Part shown: positions 51,086 to 61,656 of the stretch, piece by piece
How positions within the stretch are numbered: the stretch's first letter is position 1
How the letters are laid out: every line of letters begins with the position of its first letter
Assembly (NCBI GenBank): GCA_900314995.1
Contig: OMXK01000001.1
Location: forward strand, 91,446-155,445
Reading direction: 5' to 3'
Source: an uncultured Prevotella sp.
GTDB lineage: Bacteria; Bacteroidota; Bacteroidia; Bacteroidales; Bacteroidaceae
Length of the DNA: 64,000 nt
Notes under the pieces: generated by a model
What the model was told of the DNA's origin: nothing
The model's database searches: none
The model's input: only the letters and a program-made list of their open reading frames with translations
Program-made: the position numbers and the translations under genes

Positions 51086-53097
51086 GTTCATTCCGTTTTT
51101 CACTTCCCACTTTCCGCTCCCTTTCCGCCAGACTAACCTTTTGGGTGATGCTCACGGTGATGATTGTTACAGTCATTATCGCAGTGATAGTGTCGTACAT
51201 TAGTTCATCGGCTGTTCTGATGGGAACAAAGGAAAATGTGCAGAGCCGCATGGAGATAGCAAATCAGCACATCAACAGTGTCCTTGTAGGTGTGGAAGTC
51301 GCTGTGGCGAATACCATACCGGAGGTGGAAAATTCGCTCTCCAATCCGGACAAAATGTATGGTGTCGTCCGTCGTTTGCTGGAACTGAACCCAAATATCA
51401 TTGGTTCCACCGTGGCCTTTGAGCCCAACTATTATCCTAGTAAGGGTAAACAATTCTCTCCGTATGCCTATCGCGACATCGACTCAACAGTTCTCACCAA
51501 GCAGCTCGGCAGCAATGACTATGAGTATCATTATATGGATTGGTATCTCATTCCCAAACTTTTGAAGCGTAATTACTGGAGTGAGCCTTATTATGACAAG
51601 GGTGGCGGTGAGCAGATGATGACCACGTATTCGCGTCCGCTCTTTGATGCTTCGGGCAACATCTATGCCATCATCACCGCTGACGTGTCATTAGAGTGGC
51701 TTACAGAACTCGTGACGGAAAGTGACCTTGATTTCAATCAGCGGGTGCTGAATATTAAAGACCAAGAGAGAGATGCACAATGGGCTATCTTGGAGGGCGA
51801 CAGCGCCTTCTTCTATCATCATGCATATACCTACATTATAGGTAAGGGCGGCGCATACATTACCCACCCTCTGCGTGACCGCATTCTAAACGAATCCTAT
51901 TTCATTTTATCAGAGGTGACTGCTGACACGATTGACGACCGTATAGGCTATGAGATGATTGACGGTAAAACGGGTATGGAAGCCGTTGATCGTGACGGCA
52001 CCAAGTTCTATATCAACTATGCCCCGATAGAGCGTACGGGATGGTCGATGGCTACTGTGATCCCTGCCAAGCTCATCTTCACTCGCTCGATGATCTTTGG
52101 AGGTATTGTCGTGGCCGTCATGCTGATAGGGCTGGCGATCCTGTTCTTCATTTGCCATCACATCTTAATACGAGTCACCAAGCCACTGACCCTTTTTGCC
52201 AAGTCTGCCGATGAGGTTGCACAAGGCAACCTGAATGCTTCGCTGCCCCAGATTTTATCGCATGATGAGATGAAGCGCTTGCACGACTCGTTTGCGATGA
52301 TGCAGACTTCGCTGAAGGAGCAGATGGAAGAACTGAAGCAGGTGAATGAGACCAAGGGACGCATCGAGGGAGAACTGAATGCAGCCAAGGATATTCAGAT
52401 GTCGATGTTGCCAAAGTTGTTCCCTGCCTATCCTGATCGTGACGATATTGACATTTATGGACAATTGACGTCAGCCAAAGAGGTAGGCGGCGACCTTTTC
52501 GATTTCTTCATCCGTGACGATAAGTTGTTCTTCTGTATCGGTGATGTGTCTGGCAAGGGTATCCCTGCCTCATTGGTGATGGCTATGACGCGTAGTTTAT
52601 TCCGTAACATAGCCAATCATGAGAGTCGTCCGGAAAAAATCGTCTCACTCATCAATGAGGCAATGTCCGATGGTAACGACTCGAATATGTTCGTGACTTT
52701 CTTCCTTGGGGTACTCGACCTGCAAACAGGCCAGTTACACTATTGTAATGCGGGGCACGATTGGCCTTACCTTGTGGGTAATGGTATCACAGAACTGAAA
52801 AGCGATCCGAACTTGCCCGTCGGTACGTTTAGCGACACTGTTTATTGTCTCGAGGAGTATCAGATGCCAGAAGGCACAATACTCTTCATGTATACCGATG
52901 GACTGACGGAAGCACAAGACAGTCAGAAAAATCTATTTGGAGATCAGCGAATCGTGGATGTGCTTCAGACTGGTGGCAGTTGTAAGGAGATCATAGCGAA
53001 GATGACTGAGGCTGTCCACAAGTTCGTGGGAGATGCCGAGCAGAGTGATGACCTGACCATGCTGGCCATCCAATATAAGTCTACAACGAAACAATAG
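51082..53097 (+). CDS. Membrane sensor PP2C (SpoIIE/RsbU-type) phosphatase with Cache and HAMP domains
   Basis: 671 aa. TM1 at about 15-40, an extracytoplasmic double-Cache-like region at about 45-320, TM2 at about 335-358, HAMP at about 360-412, a coiled coil, then a PP2C-type SpoIIE domain (about 430-668). Metal and catalytic motifs are present: GGDLFDFF near 468, GDVSGKGIPAS, NAGHDWP, YTDGLTEA, SDDLTM. It should dephosphorylate a STAS anti-sigma antagonist, encoded next, 23 bp downstream. Coupled to the binding protein upstream. Confidence 0.93.
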   Translation: MSSFRFSLPTFRSLSARLTFWVMLTVMIVTVIIAVIVSYISSSAVLMGTKENVQSRMEIANQHINSVLVGVEVAVANTIPEVENSLSNPDKMYGVVRRLLELNPNIIGSTVAFEPNYYPSKGKQFSPYAYRDIDSTVLTKQLGSNDYEYHYMDWYLIPKLLKRNYWSEPYYDKGGGEQMMTTYSRPLFDASGNIYAIITADVSLEWLTELVTESDLDFNQRVLNIKDQERDAQWAILEGDSAFFYHHAYTYIIGKGGAYITHPLRDRILNESYFILSEVTADTIDDRIGYEMIDGKTGMEAVDRDGTKFYINYAPIERTGWSMATVIPAKLIFTRSMIFGGIVVAVMLIGLAILFFICHHILIRVTKPLTLFAKSADEVAQGNLNASLPQILSHDEMKRLHDSFAMMQTSLKEQMEELKQVNETKGRIEGELNAAKDIQMSMLPKLFPAYPDRDDIDIYGQLTSAKEVGGDLFDFFIRDDKLFFCIGDVSGKGIPASLVMAMTRSLFRNIANHESRPEKIVSLINEAMSDGNDSNMFVTFFLGVLDLQTGQLHYCNAGHDWPYLVGNGITELKSDPNLPVGTFSDTVYCLEEYQMPEGTILFMYTDGLTEAQDSQKNLFGDQRIVDVLQTGGSCKEIIAKMTEAVHKFVGDAEQSDDLTMLAIQYKSTTKQ

Positions 53098-53120
53098 TAA
53101 TCACATACAAGATTTCAACA

Positions 53121-53423
53121 ATGAAAACAACGATTGAACAATTAGAGGACTGCACGCTTGTCACCTTTGATGGAGAGTTTAATACGGCGGCTTACACAGA
53201 AGCAAGCCATATTTTAGCCCCCCTCATGGAGAATGGGAGTGGGCATATTGTCATCGAATGTAAAGACCTGACGTATATTGCATCCAGCGGCCTACGTATC
53301 CTGCTCAGTATTCTGAAGAGTACCAAGGCAAACGGCGGTACAATGACACTGCGGAACACCAATGACAGTGTCAAGAAAATATTCCTCTTGACAGGATTTT
53401 CCAAAATCTTAAATTTTGAATAG
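53121..53423 (+). CDS. STAS-domain anti-anti-sigma factor (RsbV/SpoIIAA-like)
   Basis: 100 aa, a single STAS domain. The phosphorylatable serine region YIASSGLRILLSIL (Ser 55/56) is intact. It is the predicted substrate of the PP2C phosphatase in the same operon. In partner switching it would capture an anti-sigma kinase, but no RsbW-like GHKL kinase is encoded in this window. It ends 21 bp before the convergent sufB stop. Confidence 0.9.
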   Translation: MKTTIEQLEDCTLVTFDGEFNTAAYTEASHILAPLMENGSGHIVIECKDLTYIASSGLRILLSILKSTKANGGTMTLRNTNDSVKKIFLLTGFSKILNFE

Positions 53424-53444
53424 AATCCTATTGACCTTTAGTCC

Positions 53445-54890
53445 TCATCCCACTGTGCCTTCGAGAGAGACAGAGAGTAATTTCTGAGCCTCGACGGCGA
53501 ACTCCATGGGAAGTTTTTGAAGCACTTCCTTGGCATAGCCGTTGACGATGAGTCCGACGGCCTGTTCCGTAGGGATGCCACGCTGATTGCAGTAGAACAG
53601 CTGATCTTCCGAGATCTTAGAGGTGGTTGCCTCATGCTCGAAGACGGCTGTGTCGTTGTGGACATCCATATAAGGGAAGGTATGTGCACCACAGTCGGAA
53701 CCTAACAACAACGAGTCACACGAAGAATAGTTACGGGCATTATCGGCCGTTGAAGCGGCACGGACAAGGCCACGATACGAGTTCTGGGAATGACCAGCAG
53801 AAATACCCTTCGAGATAATCGTCGACTTGGTATTCTTGCCGATGTGGATCATCTTGGTACCTGTATCAGCCTCCTGATAGTTGTTGGTTACGGCTACGCT
53901 ATAGAACTCAGCCTGCGAGTTGTCGCCTCGCAAAATACACGAGGGATACTTCCAAGTGATGGCAGAGCCTGTCTCTACCTGAGTCCATGAGAGTTTGGAA
54001 TCCACACCACGCAGATCACCACGCTTTGTGACGAGGTTCAAGACACCGCCCTTGCCGTTCTCATCGCCAGGATACCAGTTCTGTACGGTAGAGTACTTCA
54101 CCTCTGCCCTATCCTTCACGATAATCTCCACGATAGCTGCATGCAACTGGTTCTCATCGCGCATTGGAGCCGTACAACCTTCGAGATAGGAGACATAGGC
54201 ATCATCGTCGGCGATGATCAGCGTGCGCTCAAACTGGCCCGTGTTACGGGCATTGATGCGGAAATAGGAGCTGAGTTCCATGGGGCAGCGTACCCCCTTG
54301 GGGATATACACGAAGGAGCCGTCGCTGAACACCGCAGAATTAAGTGCTGCGAAGAAGTTGTCACGATAAGGCACCACAGAGCCCAGGTATTCGCGCACCA
54401 GGTCAGGATGCTCCTTGATGGCATCGCCGATGGAGCAGAATATAACACCTTTCTCGCGCAGTTTCTCCTTGAAGGTGGTCTTCACGGATACTGAGTCCAT
54501 GATGGCATCGACAGCCGTATTGCCACTCAAGGCAAGACGCTCCTCGAGGGGAATGCCCAGCTTGTCAAACGTCTTCTCAAGTTCTGGGTCTATCTTCCCG
54601 TCGCCTGCAGGTTTCTTCGCCAAAGGGTCAGCATAATATGAAATCGCCTGATAATCAATAGGCGGCACATGCACATGCCCCCACTTGGGTTCCGTCTGTT
54701 CCTCCCAGTAACGAAAAGCTTTGAGGCGGAACTCAAGCATCCACTCGGGCTCCCCCTTTTTAGCAGAGATGAGCCGAACGATGTCTTCGTTCAGCCCCTT
54801 TTCGATGATTTCAGTATGTACGTCCGTGGTGAAGCCGAACTCGTATTTCTGTTCGGCCACCTGACGGACATATTCATTTTTCTCTTTCAT
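53445..54890 (-). CDS. sufB: Fe-S assembly scaffold SufB
   Basis: 481 aa, the core SUF scaffold on which the cluster is built, with the typical N-terminal region and a beta-helix core. The conserved C-terminal part around [20 protein letters not shown] holds cluster-related residues. Start MKEKNEY (54890) is chosen because the longer frame to 54944 would translate a 7-bp repeat array. It follows infB on the same strand. sufC should follow but is displaced by the sensory operon on the other strand. Confidence 0.96.
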   Translation of the reverse strand: MKEKNEYVRQVAEQKYEFGFTTDVHTEIIEKGLNEDIVRLISAKKGEPEWMLEFRLKAFRYWEEQTEPKWGHVHVPPIDYQAISYYADPLAKKPAGDGKIDPELEKTFDKLGIPLEERLALSGNTAVDAIMDSVSVKTTFKEKLREKGVIFCSIGDAIKEHPDLVREYLGSVVPYRDNFFAALNSAVFSDGSFVYIPKGVRCPMELSSYFRINARNTGQFERTLIIADDDAYVSYLEGCTAPMRDENQLHAAIVEIIVKDRAEVKYSTVQNWYPGDENGKGGVLNLVTKRGDLRGVDSKLSWTQVETGSAITWKYPSCILRGDNSQAEFYSVAVTNNYQEADTGTKMIHIGKNTKSTIISKGISAGHSQNSYRGLVRAASTADNARNYSSCDSLLLGSDCGAHTFPYMDVHNDTAVFEHEATTSKISEDQLFYCNQRGIPTEQAVGLIVNGYAKEVLQKLPMEFAVEAQKLLSVSLEGTVG

Positions 54891-54975
54891 TGACCATTGA
54901 CTATTGAGCATTGACCATTGAGTCAAAGAACAAGGCGCAGCCAATGTTCAATGTTCAATGTCCAATGTCCAATGT
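54889..54975. repeat. Inverted pair of five-unit 7-bp arrays between infB and sufB
   Basis: Five heptads of ATTGACC type (54889-54923), a 17-bp spacer, then five of the complementary CCAATGT/TCAATGT type (54941-54975). The second array ends exactly at the infB stop codon and the first touches the sufB ATG. The transcript could form a long imperfect hairpin. Confidence 0.9.
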
Positions 54976-57825
54976 TTAAAGTTTCTGTTCAACCTCTATC
55001 TCTGTGAAGGTCTCGATGATATCGCCTACCTGAATATCGTTGAAGTTCACCAGCGAGATACCACACTCCAAGCCTGTGGCCACTTCCTTGGCATCGTCCT
55101 TATAGCGCTTCAGGGCTTCAATCGGAGCAGTATGAATCACAATACCATCGCGAATCACACGGGCCTTATCCTTATTGTGTACCTTACCGTCAGTAACCAG
55201 ACCACCGGCCACAGTACCCACCTTGGAAATCTTGAACACCTGCTTCACCTCGATCTCACCAGAGATAACCTCCTTCTTCACCTTGTCGAGCATACCCTGC
55301 ATGGTCTGCTTCACATCGTCAATGGCGTCGTAGATAATCGAATAGGTATTGATCTCAACACCCTCACGGTCAGCTGCACGACGTGCATCAGCAGAAGGAC
55401 GCACCTGGAAGCCGATGATGATAGCCTCGGAAGCCGAAGCCAACATGACATCGTTCTCTGAGATCTGACCTACAGCCTTCGAGATGACATTCACTTGAAC
55501 CTTCTCGGTAGAGAGCTTGATGAACGAATCAGAAAGAGCCTCGATAGAACCGTCGGTATCACCCTTCACAATGATATTGAGCTCATGGAACTCACCAAGG
55601 GCGATACGGTGCGACAGTTCGTCGAGTCCGAGTTTGGTCGTAGTACGCAGACTCTGTTCGCGCTGCAACTGGATACGCTTGTTGGTGATTTCACGTGCTT
55701 CCTGCTCAGTCTCCATGATATGGAAGGAGTCGCCGGCAGTAGGAGCACCATTCAGACCCAAGATGATGGCGGGCTCAGCGGGGCCGGCCTGTTCGATACG
55801 CTGGTTACGCTCATTGAACATCGCCTTTACCTTACCCCAGGCAGTACCTGCAATGACCACGTCGCCTACCTTCAGCGTACCATTTGATACAAGAACGGTA
55901 GAGACATAACCACGGCCTTTGTCGAGTGAACTCTCGATGATAGAACCAGTAGCCTTACGGTTAGGATTAGCTTTCAAGTCGAGCATCTCGGCCTCGAGCA
56001 ATACCTTTTCCAGCAACTCCTCTACACCAATGCCCTTCTTGGCACTAATCTCCTGACACTGGTACTTACCACCCCACTCTTCGACGAGCAGGTTCATGTT
56101 TGCCAAGTCCTCACGGATCTTATCGGGGTTAGCACCTGGTTTATCAATCTTGTTGATAGCAAACACCATCGGCACGTTAGCAGCCTGAGCATGAGCGATA
56201 GCCTCCTTGGTGGTAGGCATCACAGAGTCGTCGGCAGCAACAATGATGATGGCGATATCCGTCACCTGAGCACCACGGGCACGCATGGCGGTAAAGGCCT
56301 CGTGACCTGGGGTATCCAGGAAGGTTATGCGGCGGCCGTCCTTCAGCTTGACGTTATAGGCACCGATGTGCTGAGTGATACCACCAGCCTCACCGGCAAT
56401 CACATTCGTATTGCGGATATGGTCGAGCAGAGAAGTCTTACCGTGGTCTACATGACCCATCACCGTTACAATCGGGGCACGAGAGATCAGATCGTTCTCA
56501 TCGTCCTCCTCCTCAGTGATGGCGTTCTGTACCTCGGCAGAAACATATTCGGTAGTGAATCCGAACTCCTCGGCAACGATATTGATGGTCTCAGCATCCA
56601 AGCGCTGGTTGATAGACACCATGATACCGATACTCATACAGGTACCGATAACCTGGTTCACACCAACATTCATCATCGTGGCAAGTTCAGAGACGGTCAC
56701 AAACTCCGTCAGCTTCAGTACCTTACTCTCTGCTGCCTGTGTCTCCATCTCCTCCTGCATACGCTCGGCGACGGCATCACGCTTCTCACGACGGTACTTG
56801 GCACCCTTCTTGTTCTGGTTCTTGGAGGTGAGTCGCGCCAGCGTCTCCTTCACCTGACGGGCTACAGCCTCATCGTCAACCTCAAGGGGCTTCACGGGGC
56901 GGTTCTTCTTGTTTTTCTTGCCACCACCCTGCTGATTATTGCCTGAATCCTGGAAGTTCTGGTTGCCTCCCTTGTTCTTATTCTTCTTATTACCGTTGTT
57001 ACTGTCCTGCTTGGCAGCAGCCTCGATATCCACGCGCTCTTTTCCGCCACGGATACGCTCACGCTTCTTCTTCTCACCAGTGCCGTTATGCTGCTGAGCC
57101 TGCTTCTCCTCACGCTCCTTACGACGCTCTTCCTTTGATTTCTTCTTCGGACGCGTACTCTGGTTCAGAGAATCGAGGTCGATCTTACCCACCACATTGA
57201 GGTTCGGCATAGCCTTCTGTTCTGTCTTCAGCTTATAAACCTCACTCTCCTGAGTTGCAGGTGAAGCAGGTGCCTCATCGACCTTTGCGGGTTCGGGTTC
57301 TACTGCCACCTTGGGTTCAGGCTTGGGCTCAGGTTCGGGTTTCGGCTCTGGTTCAGGCTCGGGCTTAGGCTCAGGTTTTGGTTCCGGCTTGGGCTCGGGC
57401 TTGGGTTCAGGCTTTACTTCAACCTTCTCCTCCACAGGCTTCGGGACTTCAACCTTTTCTGGTTTCGGCTCCTCCTTTGGCCTAGCAGGTTTACCAACTT
57501 GAGTCAAATCGATTTTCCCAAGTGGGGTGAATGTCTGGCGGGGCTCCTCCTTTTTCTCAGCGACGGGCTCCGGCTTCACTTCCTTCTTGGGCTTCTCTTT
57601 CTCTTTTTCCTTTTTCTTCGGGAAAATCATCCCAGCCTGGGTCTTCACGTCCTTATCGCCCTTGAATTCCTTGACGAGTGCTTCGTACTGCTCGTCGGAA
57701 ATCTTGGTGTTGACATTCGCATCATCCTTGATCTCGCCCAGACTCTTCTTGTTCTTCAGATAGTCGATAGCCGTCTGAAGACCAATGTTCAGTTCTGTTA
57801 ATACTTTATTTAATCTGACTCCCAT
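54976..57825 (-). CDS. infB: Translation initiation factor IF-2
   Basis: GTPase that delivers initiator tRNA to the 30S subunit. 949 aa. The N-terminal domain includes a long low-complexity Lys-Pro-Glu-Pro repeat (about 135-175) and Lys-rich stretches. The G domain has GHVDHGKT near 453, DTPGHEAF near 500 and NKIDKP near 555, followed by the IF2 C domains. It belongs to the conserved rimP-nusA-infB operon, 30 bp after nusA. Confidence 0.97.
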   Translation of the reverse strand: MGVRLNKVLTELNIGLQTAIDYLKNKKSLGEIKDDANVNTKISDEQYEALVKEFKGDKDVKTQAGMIFPKKKEKEKEKPKKEVKPEPVAEKKEEPRQTFTPLGKIDLTQVGKPARPKEEPKPEKVEVPKPVEEKVEVKPEPKPEPKPEPKPEPKPEPEPEPKPEPEPKPEPKVAVEPEPAKVDEAPASPATQESEVYKLKTEQKAMPNLNVVGKIDLDSLNQSTRPKKKSKEERRKEREEKQAQQHNGTGEKKKRERIRGGKERVDIEAAAKQDSNNGNKKNKNKGGNQNFQDSGNNQQGGGKKNKKNRPVKPLEVDDEAVARQVKETLARLTSKNQNKKGAKYRREKRDAVAERMQEEMETQAAESKVLKLTEFVTVSELATMMNVGVNQVIGTCMSIGIMVSINQRLDAETINIVAEEFGFTTEYVSAEVQNAITEEEDDENDLISRAPIVTVMGHVDHGKTSLLDHIRNTNVIAGEAGGITQHIGAYNVKLKDGRRITFLDTPGHEAFTAMRARGAQVTDIAIIIVAADDSVMPTTKEAIAHAQAANVPMVFAINKIDKPGANPDKIREDLANMNLLVEEWGGKYQCQEISAKKGIGVEELLEKVLLEAEMLDLKANPNRKATGSIIESSLDKGRGYVSTVLVSNGTLKVGDVVIAGTAWGKVKAMFNERNQRIEQAGPAEPAIILGLNGAPTAGDSFHIMETEQEAREITNKRIQLQREQSLRTTTKLGLDELSHRIALGEFHELNIIVKGDTDGSIEALSDSFIKLSTEKVQVNVISKAVGQISENDVMLASASEAIIIGFQVRPSADARRAADREGVEINTYSIIYDAIDDVKQTMQGMLDKVKKEVISGEIEVKQVFKISKVGTVAGGLVTDGKVHNKDKARVIRDGIVIHTAPIEALKRYKDDAKEVATGLECGISLVNFNDIQVGDIIETFTEIEVEQKL

Positions 57826-57855
57826 TTACTCTAATTGAAAAGTGATACTTGATAA

Positions 57856-59115
57856 TTACTCAAATTCTGCACGGAGCACACTCAGCAGATGGTCTACGGT
57901 CTCCTCCTCGAGGTCGGCTTTCTCGATCAGCATCTCACGGGGTGCATTGAGAACAGCCTTGGCTGTATCCAGACCAATAGCCTTAATAGAATCGATAACC
58001 CACTGGTCGATTTCATCAGCGAACTCGTCCAGATAGATATCCTCATCAGCCTCACCTTCGCTGACTACACGGAATACGTCAATCGTATATTCTGTCAGCA
58101 TGGAAGCCAGTTTAATGTTCATACCGCCACGACCGATAGCCAGTGACACCTCCTCTGGCTGCAGGTAAACCTCAGCCTTGTGGTTCTCCTGATCAAGCAC
58201 GATGCTGGAAACCTTGGCAGGACTCAGTGCACGCTGGATAAACAGCTGTACGTTGGAAGAATAGTTGATCACGTCGATGTTCTCGTTGCCGAGCTCACGG
58301 ACGATACCATGTACACGACTACCCTTGACACCTACACAAGCTCCTACTGGATCGATACGCTCATCATAGCTCTCGACAGCCACCTTTGCACGGTCACCCG
58401 GCATACGGGCCACACGCTTGATGGTGATCAGGCCATCGTTGATCTCAGGCACCTCAGCCTCCAACAGACGCTCGAGGAAGACTGGACTGGTACGTGAGAG
58501 GATGATACGGGGATTATTATTCTCGTTCTGCACCTCTTTCACGATGGCACGGATGGTCTCACCCTTATGATAGTTGTCTGAGGGGATCTGCTCAGCCTTC
58601 GGGAGATGGAGTTCGTTACCCTCATCGTCCATCAGCAGCACCTCACGCTTCCAAATCTGGTAAACCTCGCCGCTAACCACCTGTCCTACCTTATCCTTAT
58701 ACTTCTGATAGAGAGAGTCGTGTTCGAGCTCAAGGATTTTTGACGCCAGCGTCTGACGCAGGTTCAGGATAGCACGACGACCGAACTTAGCGAACTCCAC
58801 TTCTTCGGATACTTCCTCGCCTATCTCATAGTCGGGCTCAATCTTCTGGGCTTCACTCAGTTCAATCTCCTTGTTCTCATCCTCCACCTCACCGTCGGCT
58901 ACTACCACACGGTTACGGTGAATCTCGAAGTCACCCTTGTCGGGGTTCACAATCACATCGAAGTTCTCGTCAGAGCCATAGATCTTGGCGATGACATTAC
59001 GGAAGCTCTCCTCTAGCACACTGACCAGAGTAGTACGGTCGATGTTCTTTGTCTCTTTGAATTCCTGAAAGGTCTCAATCATTGAGGGGCCTTTCGCATC
59101 TTTCTTAATTGCCAT
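57856..59115 (-). CDS. nusA: Transcription termination/antitermination factor NusA
   Basis: RNA polymerase-binding elongation factor. 419 aa: N-terminal RNAP-binding domain, S1 domain (about 135-200), and two KH domains (about 230-345) including ERIDPVGACVGVKGSRVH and AIGRGGMNIKLA. The C-terminus is short, lacking the acidic repeats of proteobacterial NusA. Second gene of the rimP-nusA-infB operon. Confidence 0.96.
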   Translation of the reverse strand: MAIKKDAKGPSMIETFQEFKETKNIDRTTLVSVLEESFRNVIAKIYGSDENFDVIVNPDKGDFEIHRNRVVVADGEVEDENKEIELSEAQKIEPDYEIGEEVSEEVEFAKFGRRAILNLRQTLASKILELEHDSLYQKYKDKVGQVVSGEVYQIWKREVLLMDDEGNELHLPKAEQIPSDNYHKGETIRAIVKEVQNENNNPRIILSRTSPVFLERLLEAEVPEINDGLITIKRVARMPGDRAKVAVESYDERIDPVGACVGVKGSRVHGIVRELGNENIDVINYSSNVQLFIQRALSPAKVSSIVLDQENHKAEVYLQPEEVSLAIGRGGMNIKLASMLTEYTIDVFRVVSEGEADEDIYLDEFADEIDQWVIDSIKAIGLDTAKAVLNAPREMLIEKADLEEETVDHLLSVLRAEFE

Positions 59116-59141
59116 TTGTTATCTTTATTTGTTATTCTTAA

Positions 59142-59609
59142 TCATTTGAACGCCAGGAGATACTTGGCATATTTCACACCATCCATCGCATAGGTCTTAT
59201 CGACCTCTACGAGCACTGGGCGCTTCTTGCCTTCCTGCTTTTGCTTCTCCTGTACGGTAACGGTAAAGTTGTTACCATCGACGGCTTTCAGGATTCCCTG
59301 GAACTTCTTACCTTCGAGGTCGAGCACTTCCACCATATCCCCCACGTGGTTGATATACTGCTGCGCCACCTTAAAAGGCTGTCCCAATCCTGCACTGCCC
59401 ACCTCCAGTTCGAATTCTCCAAGCTCGTCACCCAGACGCTCTTGCAGGAACCGGCTCAGTTCTGCACAGTCCTCAATCCATACCCCATCGGCATGATCGA
59501 TCTCAATTACGATTCTGTCATCAGCTCCGAAGTTGATGTCTACAAGGAAGTAGTCGTTACCACTTAACCACTCTTCCGTCAATGTCTGAATTGTTTCCTT
59601 ATTAATCAT
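59142..59609 (-). CDS. rimP: Ribosome maturation factor RimP
   Basis: 30S maturation factor, 155 aa, with the N-terminal alpha/beta domain and C-terminal SH3-like domain (region around GKKFQGILKAVDGNNFTV). The call is supported strongly by its place before nusA and infB. A hairpin (59631-59658) lies in its leader. Confidence 0.92.
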   Translation of the reverse strand: MINKETIQTLTEEWLSGNDYFLVDINFGADDRIVIEIDHADGVWIEDCAELSRFLQERLGDELGEFELEVGSAGLGQPFKVAQQYINHVGDMVEVLDLEGKKFQGILKAVDGNNFTVTVQEKQKQEGKKRPVLVEVDKTYAMDGVKYAKYLLAFK

Positions 59610-59630
59610 CTAACGCTTATTAAAATATGA

Positions 59631-59680
59631 AATGAGAGACCCTTTCGAGCCTCTCATTCCGCTGAACGGGTGCAAAGGTA
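59631..59680 (-). promoter_or_regulatory. rimP-nusA-infB promoter and leader hairpin
   Basis: The -7 box TACCTTTG (59673-59680, minus) is followed by a leader in which AATGAGAG (59631-59638) and CTCTCATT (59651-59658) form an 8-bp stem. No T-run follows, so this is more a structured leader than a terminator. Confidence 0.5.
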
Positions 59681-59719
59681 AGCATTTTCCCGTTAACTAC
59701 CAAATATTTAGCTATTTAT

Positions 59720-61486
59720 TTATGCTATCGCACTAAATATTTTCATTTTCTTCTCTTTAACCGTCATATCACCAAATGATTTCTTGCCGATTTTCATCAG
59801 CAAGGAAGATGTCTCTTTTGGTTTCTGTGGAGCCAGTAGCTTCTTGTATTCCTCAGGGTTCTGCAGCAGCCGTATAGCTTCCTTCACCTGTTTGTCGTTA
59901 TTCAGACTGGCCTCGATGGCACCCGACTGATAATAATAGGCAGAAATAATCTCTGACTCCAATATCTGACGAAGCACCTGTTCATGACGATCCAAGGCAA
60001 ATGCCACATCGTGGTTCAGCTTTTTCTCCAACTCATCAAAAGCCGACTTCGCCTCTTCATAATAGCCCTCAAACTTTGCCGTCTTCACCAATTCGGCAAA
60101 CTGTTTCTTGCTGACGGGATCAAAGGTAAAGCCGCTCTTCACAACCCGATCCTTGAACGCCTGCCATTCCGCATCGGTGATATGGAACTCCGAGGCAGGG
60201 GCAATCGTAGGATGCTGGGCGATGTAATCCACAACATAATCGAACATCACCTCAGTAGAATCTTGTCCTGATGCAGAAAGATAGAACCCGATATTGGGGA
60301 TAGTATCACCTTTCAACTCTACATCGGGTTTGATGCCACCACCATCGCGCACTTCACGCCCATTACGGGTATAGAACACCTTCGTCAGCGAGTCAGGGAT
60401 ATGCTCGCGATAGCCGCCACTGCCCTTCTTGTAGTTGATGGCCTGGATACAGCGTCCACTGGGGATATAGTATTTCGAGGTTGTCACCTTCATGTTCGTA
60501 TTATACGGCAGATCGATGGGAACCTGAACCAATCCCTTCCCATACGTACGCGTACCTAATATTACACCTCTATCCAAATCCTGAATGGCACCACTGGTAA
60601 TCTCACTGGCAGAAGCCGTCTCACCATTCACCAATACGACCAACGGCATGATGGTATCCAAGGGTTCTACGCGGGTTTTATATTCCTTACTGGCTTGTTT
60701 GATCTTACCACGATTCTCAACTACGGTAATACCCTTAGGCAACCAAAGGTTCAGGATATCTACAGCCTCCTGCTCCGAGCCTCCGCCATTGCCGCGCAAG
60801 TCCAGAATCAGAGAAGTGGCTCCCTGTTTCTTCAGGTCAATAAGTGCCTTACGCATATCCTTGGAACATCCTTCTGTGAAAGAGTTCAGATTGATATAGC
60901 CGATGTTTCCTTCCTTGATACCATAATATGGCAACTCAGGCAACTTGATATTCTTACGGGTAATCTTAAAACTCATCAGCTTACCTGTAGACGGGCGCAT
61001 CACTTTCAGCAGGAAGCTCGTTCCAGGCTCACCGCGCAGATGTTCACTGACATAGCCCACAGCCTTATCCGTCATCATCGAGTCATCGATACTCAGGATC
61101 ACGTCACCCTTCTTCAGCCCAGCCTCAGCAGCAGGCATGTTCTGATAAGGCTCATCGATTACCACACGATCCAACTTCTGGTGCTTACGGATAAGCGCAC
61201 CTATACCGGCATACTTACCAGTGAGCATCATTCGCAGGTTCTTCGTCTCGTCCTGAGCATAATACTCCGTATAAGGATCCAGACTCCTGAGCATGGCATT
61301 GATACCCGTGCCGATGGTCTCTTTCGGATTCAGAGTATCTACATAGAGCAACTCCAGATTCTTATAGAGCTCATTAAAGATATCGAGATGCTTTCCCACC
61401 TCGAGATTATGATCTTTTTGCTTCTGTGCCTGAGCCGTCAGCGACATCGCCAACAACAGTACCAAAGGGATGATGTATCTTTTCAT
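59720..61486 (-). CDS. C-terminal processing protease, S41 family (exported)
   Basis: 588 aa with a signal peptide (to about residue 20, AQAQK). A PDZ domain (about 85-165) with KKGDVILSIDD is followed by the tail-specific protease domain. In that domain, the Ser is in NGETASASEI and the Lys in GTRTYGKGLVQ. It acts in the periplasm on membrane or lipoprotein substrates. ATG at 61486 (MKRYIIP) fits the signal peptide best; ATG at 61492 is two codons upstream. -7 box TAATTTTG at 61514-61521. Confidence 0.92.
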   Translation of the reverse strand: MKRYIIPLVLLLAMSLTAQAQKQKDHNLEVGKHLDIFNELYKNLELLYVDTLNPKETIGTGINAMLRSLDPYTEYYAQDETKNLRMMLTGKYAGIGALIRKHQKLDRVVIDEPYQNMPAAEAGLKKGDVILSIDDSMMTDKAVGYVSEHLRGEPGTSFLLKVMRPSTGKLMSFKITRKNIKLPELPYYGIKEGNIGYINLNSFTEGCSKDMRKALIDLKKQGATSLILDLRGNGGGSEQEAVDILNLWLPKGITVVENRGKIKQASKEYKTRVEPLDTIMPLVVLVNGETASASEITSGAIQDLDRGVILGTRTYGKGLVQVPIDLPYNTNMKVTTSKYYIPSGRCIQAINYKKGSGGYREHIPDSLTKVFYTRNGREVRDGGGIKPDVELKGDTIPNIGFYLSASGQDSTEVMFDYVVDYIAQHPTIAPASEFHITDAEWQAFKDRVVKSGFTFDPVSKKQFAELVKTAKFEGYYEEAKSAFDELEKKLNHDVAFALDRHEQVLRQILESEIISAYYYQSGAIEASLNNDKQVKEAIRLLQNPEEYKKLLAPQKPKETSSLLMKIGKKSFGDMTVKEKKMKIFSAIA

Positions 61487-61513
61487 TCTCATCTAATGAT
61501 TATTTTGACGCTG

Positions 61514-61521
61514 CAAAATTA
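61514..61521 (-). promoter_or_regulatory. -7 box of the S41 protease gene
   Basis: TAATTTTG on the minus strand, 27 bp upstream of the ATG at 61486. Confidence 0.55.
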
Positions 61522-61626
61522 CACGTTTCTCCGAATAAAACACCCATTTTATACGCTTTTTTGCAAAAAATTAGTGTTTCCTTGAATTTTTTCGGCAAAA
61601 AGTTTGGTAGTTTCAATTTTTCGCCG

Positions 61627-61634
61627 TACTTTTG
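61627..61634 (+). promoter_or_regulatory. tRNA-Asn -7 box
   Basis: TACTTTTG, 22 bp upstream of the first tRNA base, matches TAnnTTTG. Confidence 0.55.
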
Positions 61635-61656
61635 CACCCGCTTAACAGCAAAACCT

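Noticed and set aside
54891-54944. N-terminal extension of sufB through the heptad array
   Set aside because: Encodes only repeat-derived sequence; MKEKNEY at 54890 fits the family start.
57311-57502. Gly-Ser/Phe repeat ORF opposite infB
   Set aside because: Reverse complement of the Lys-Pro-Glu-Pro low-complexity region of IF-2, not a silk- or antifreeze-like protein.
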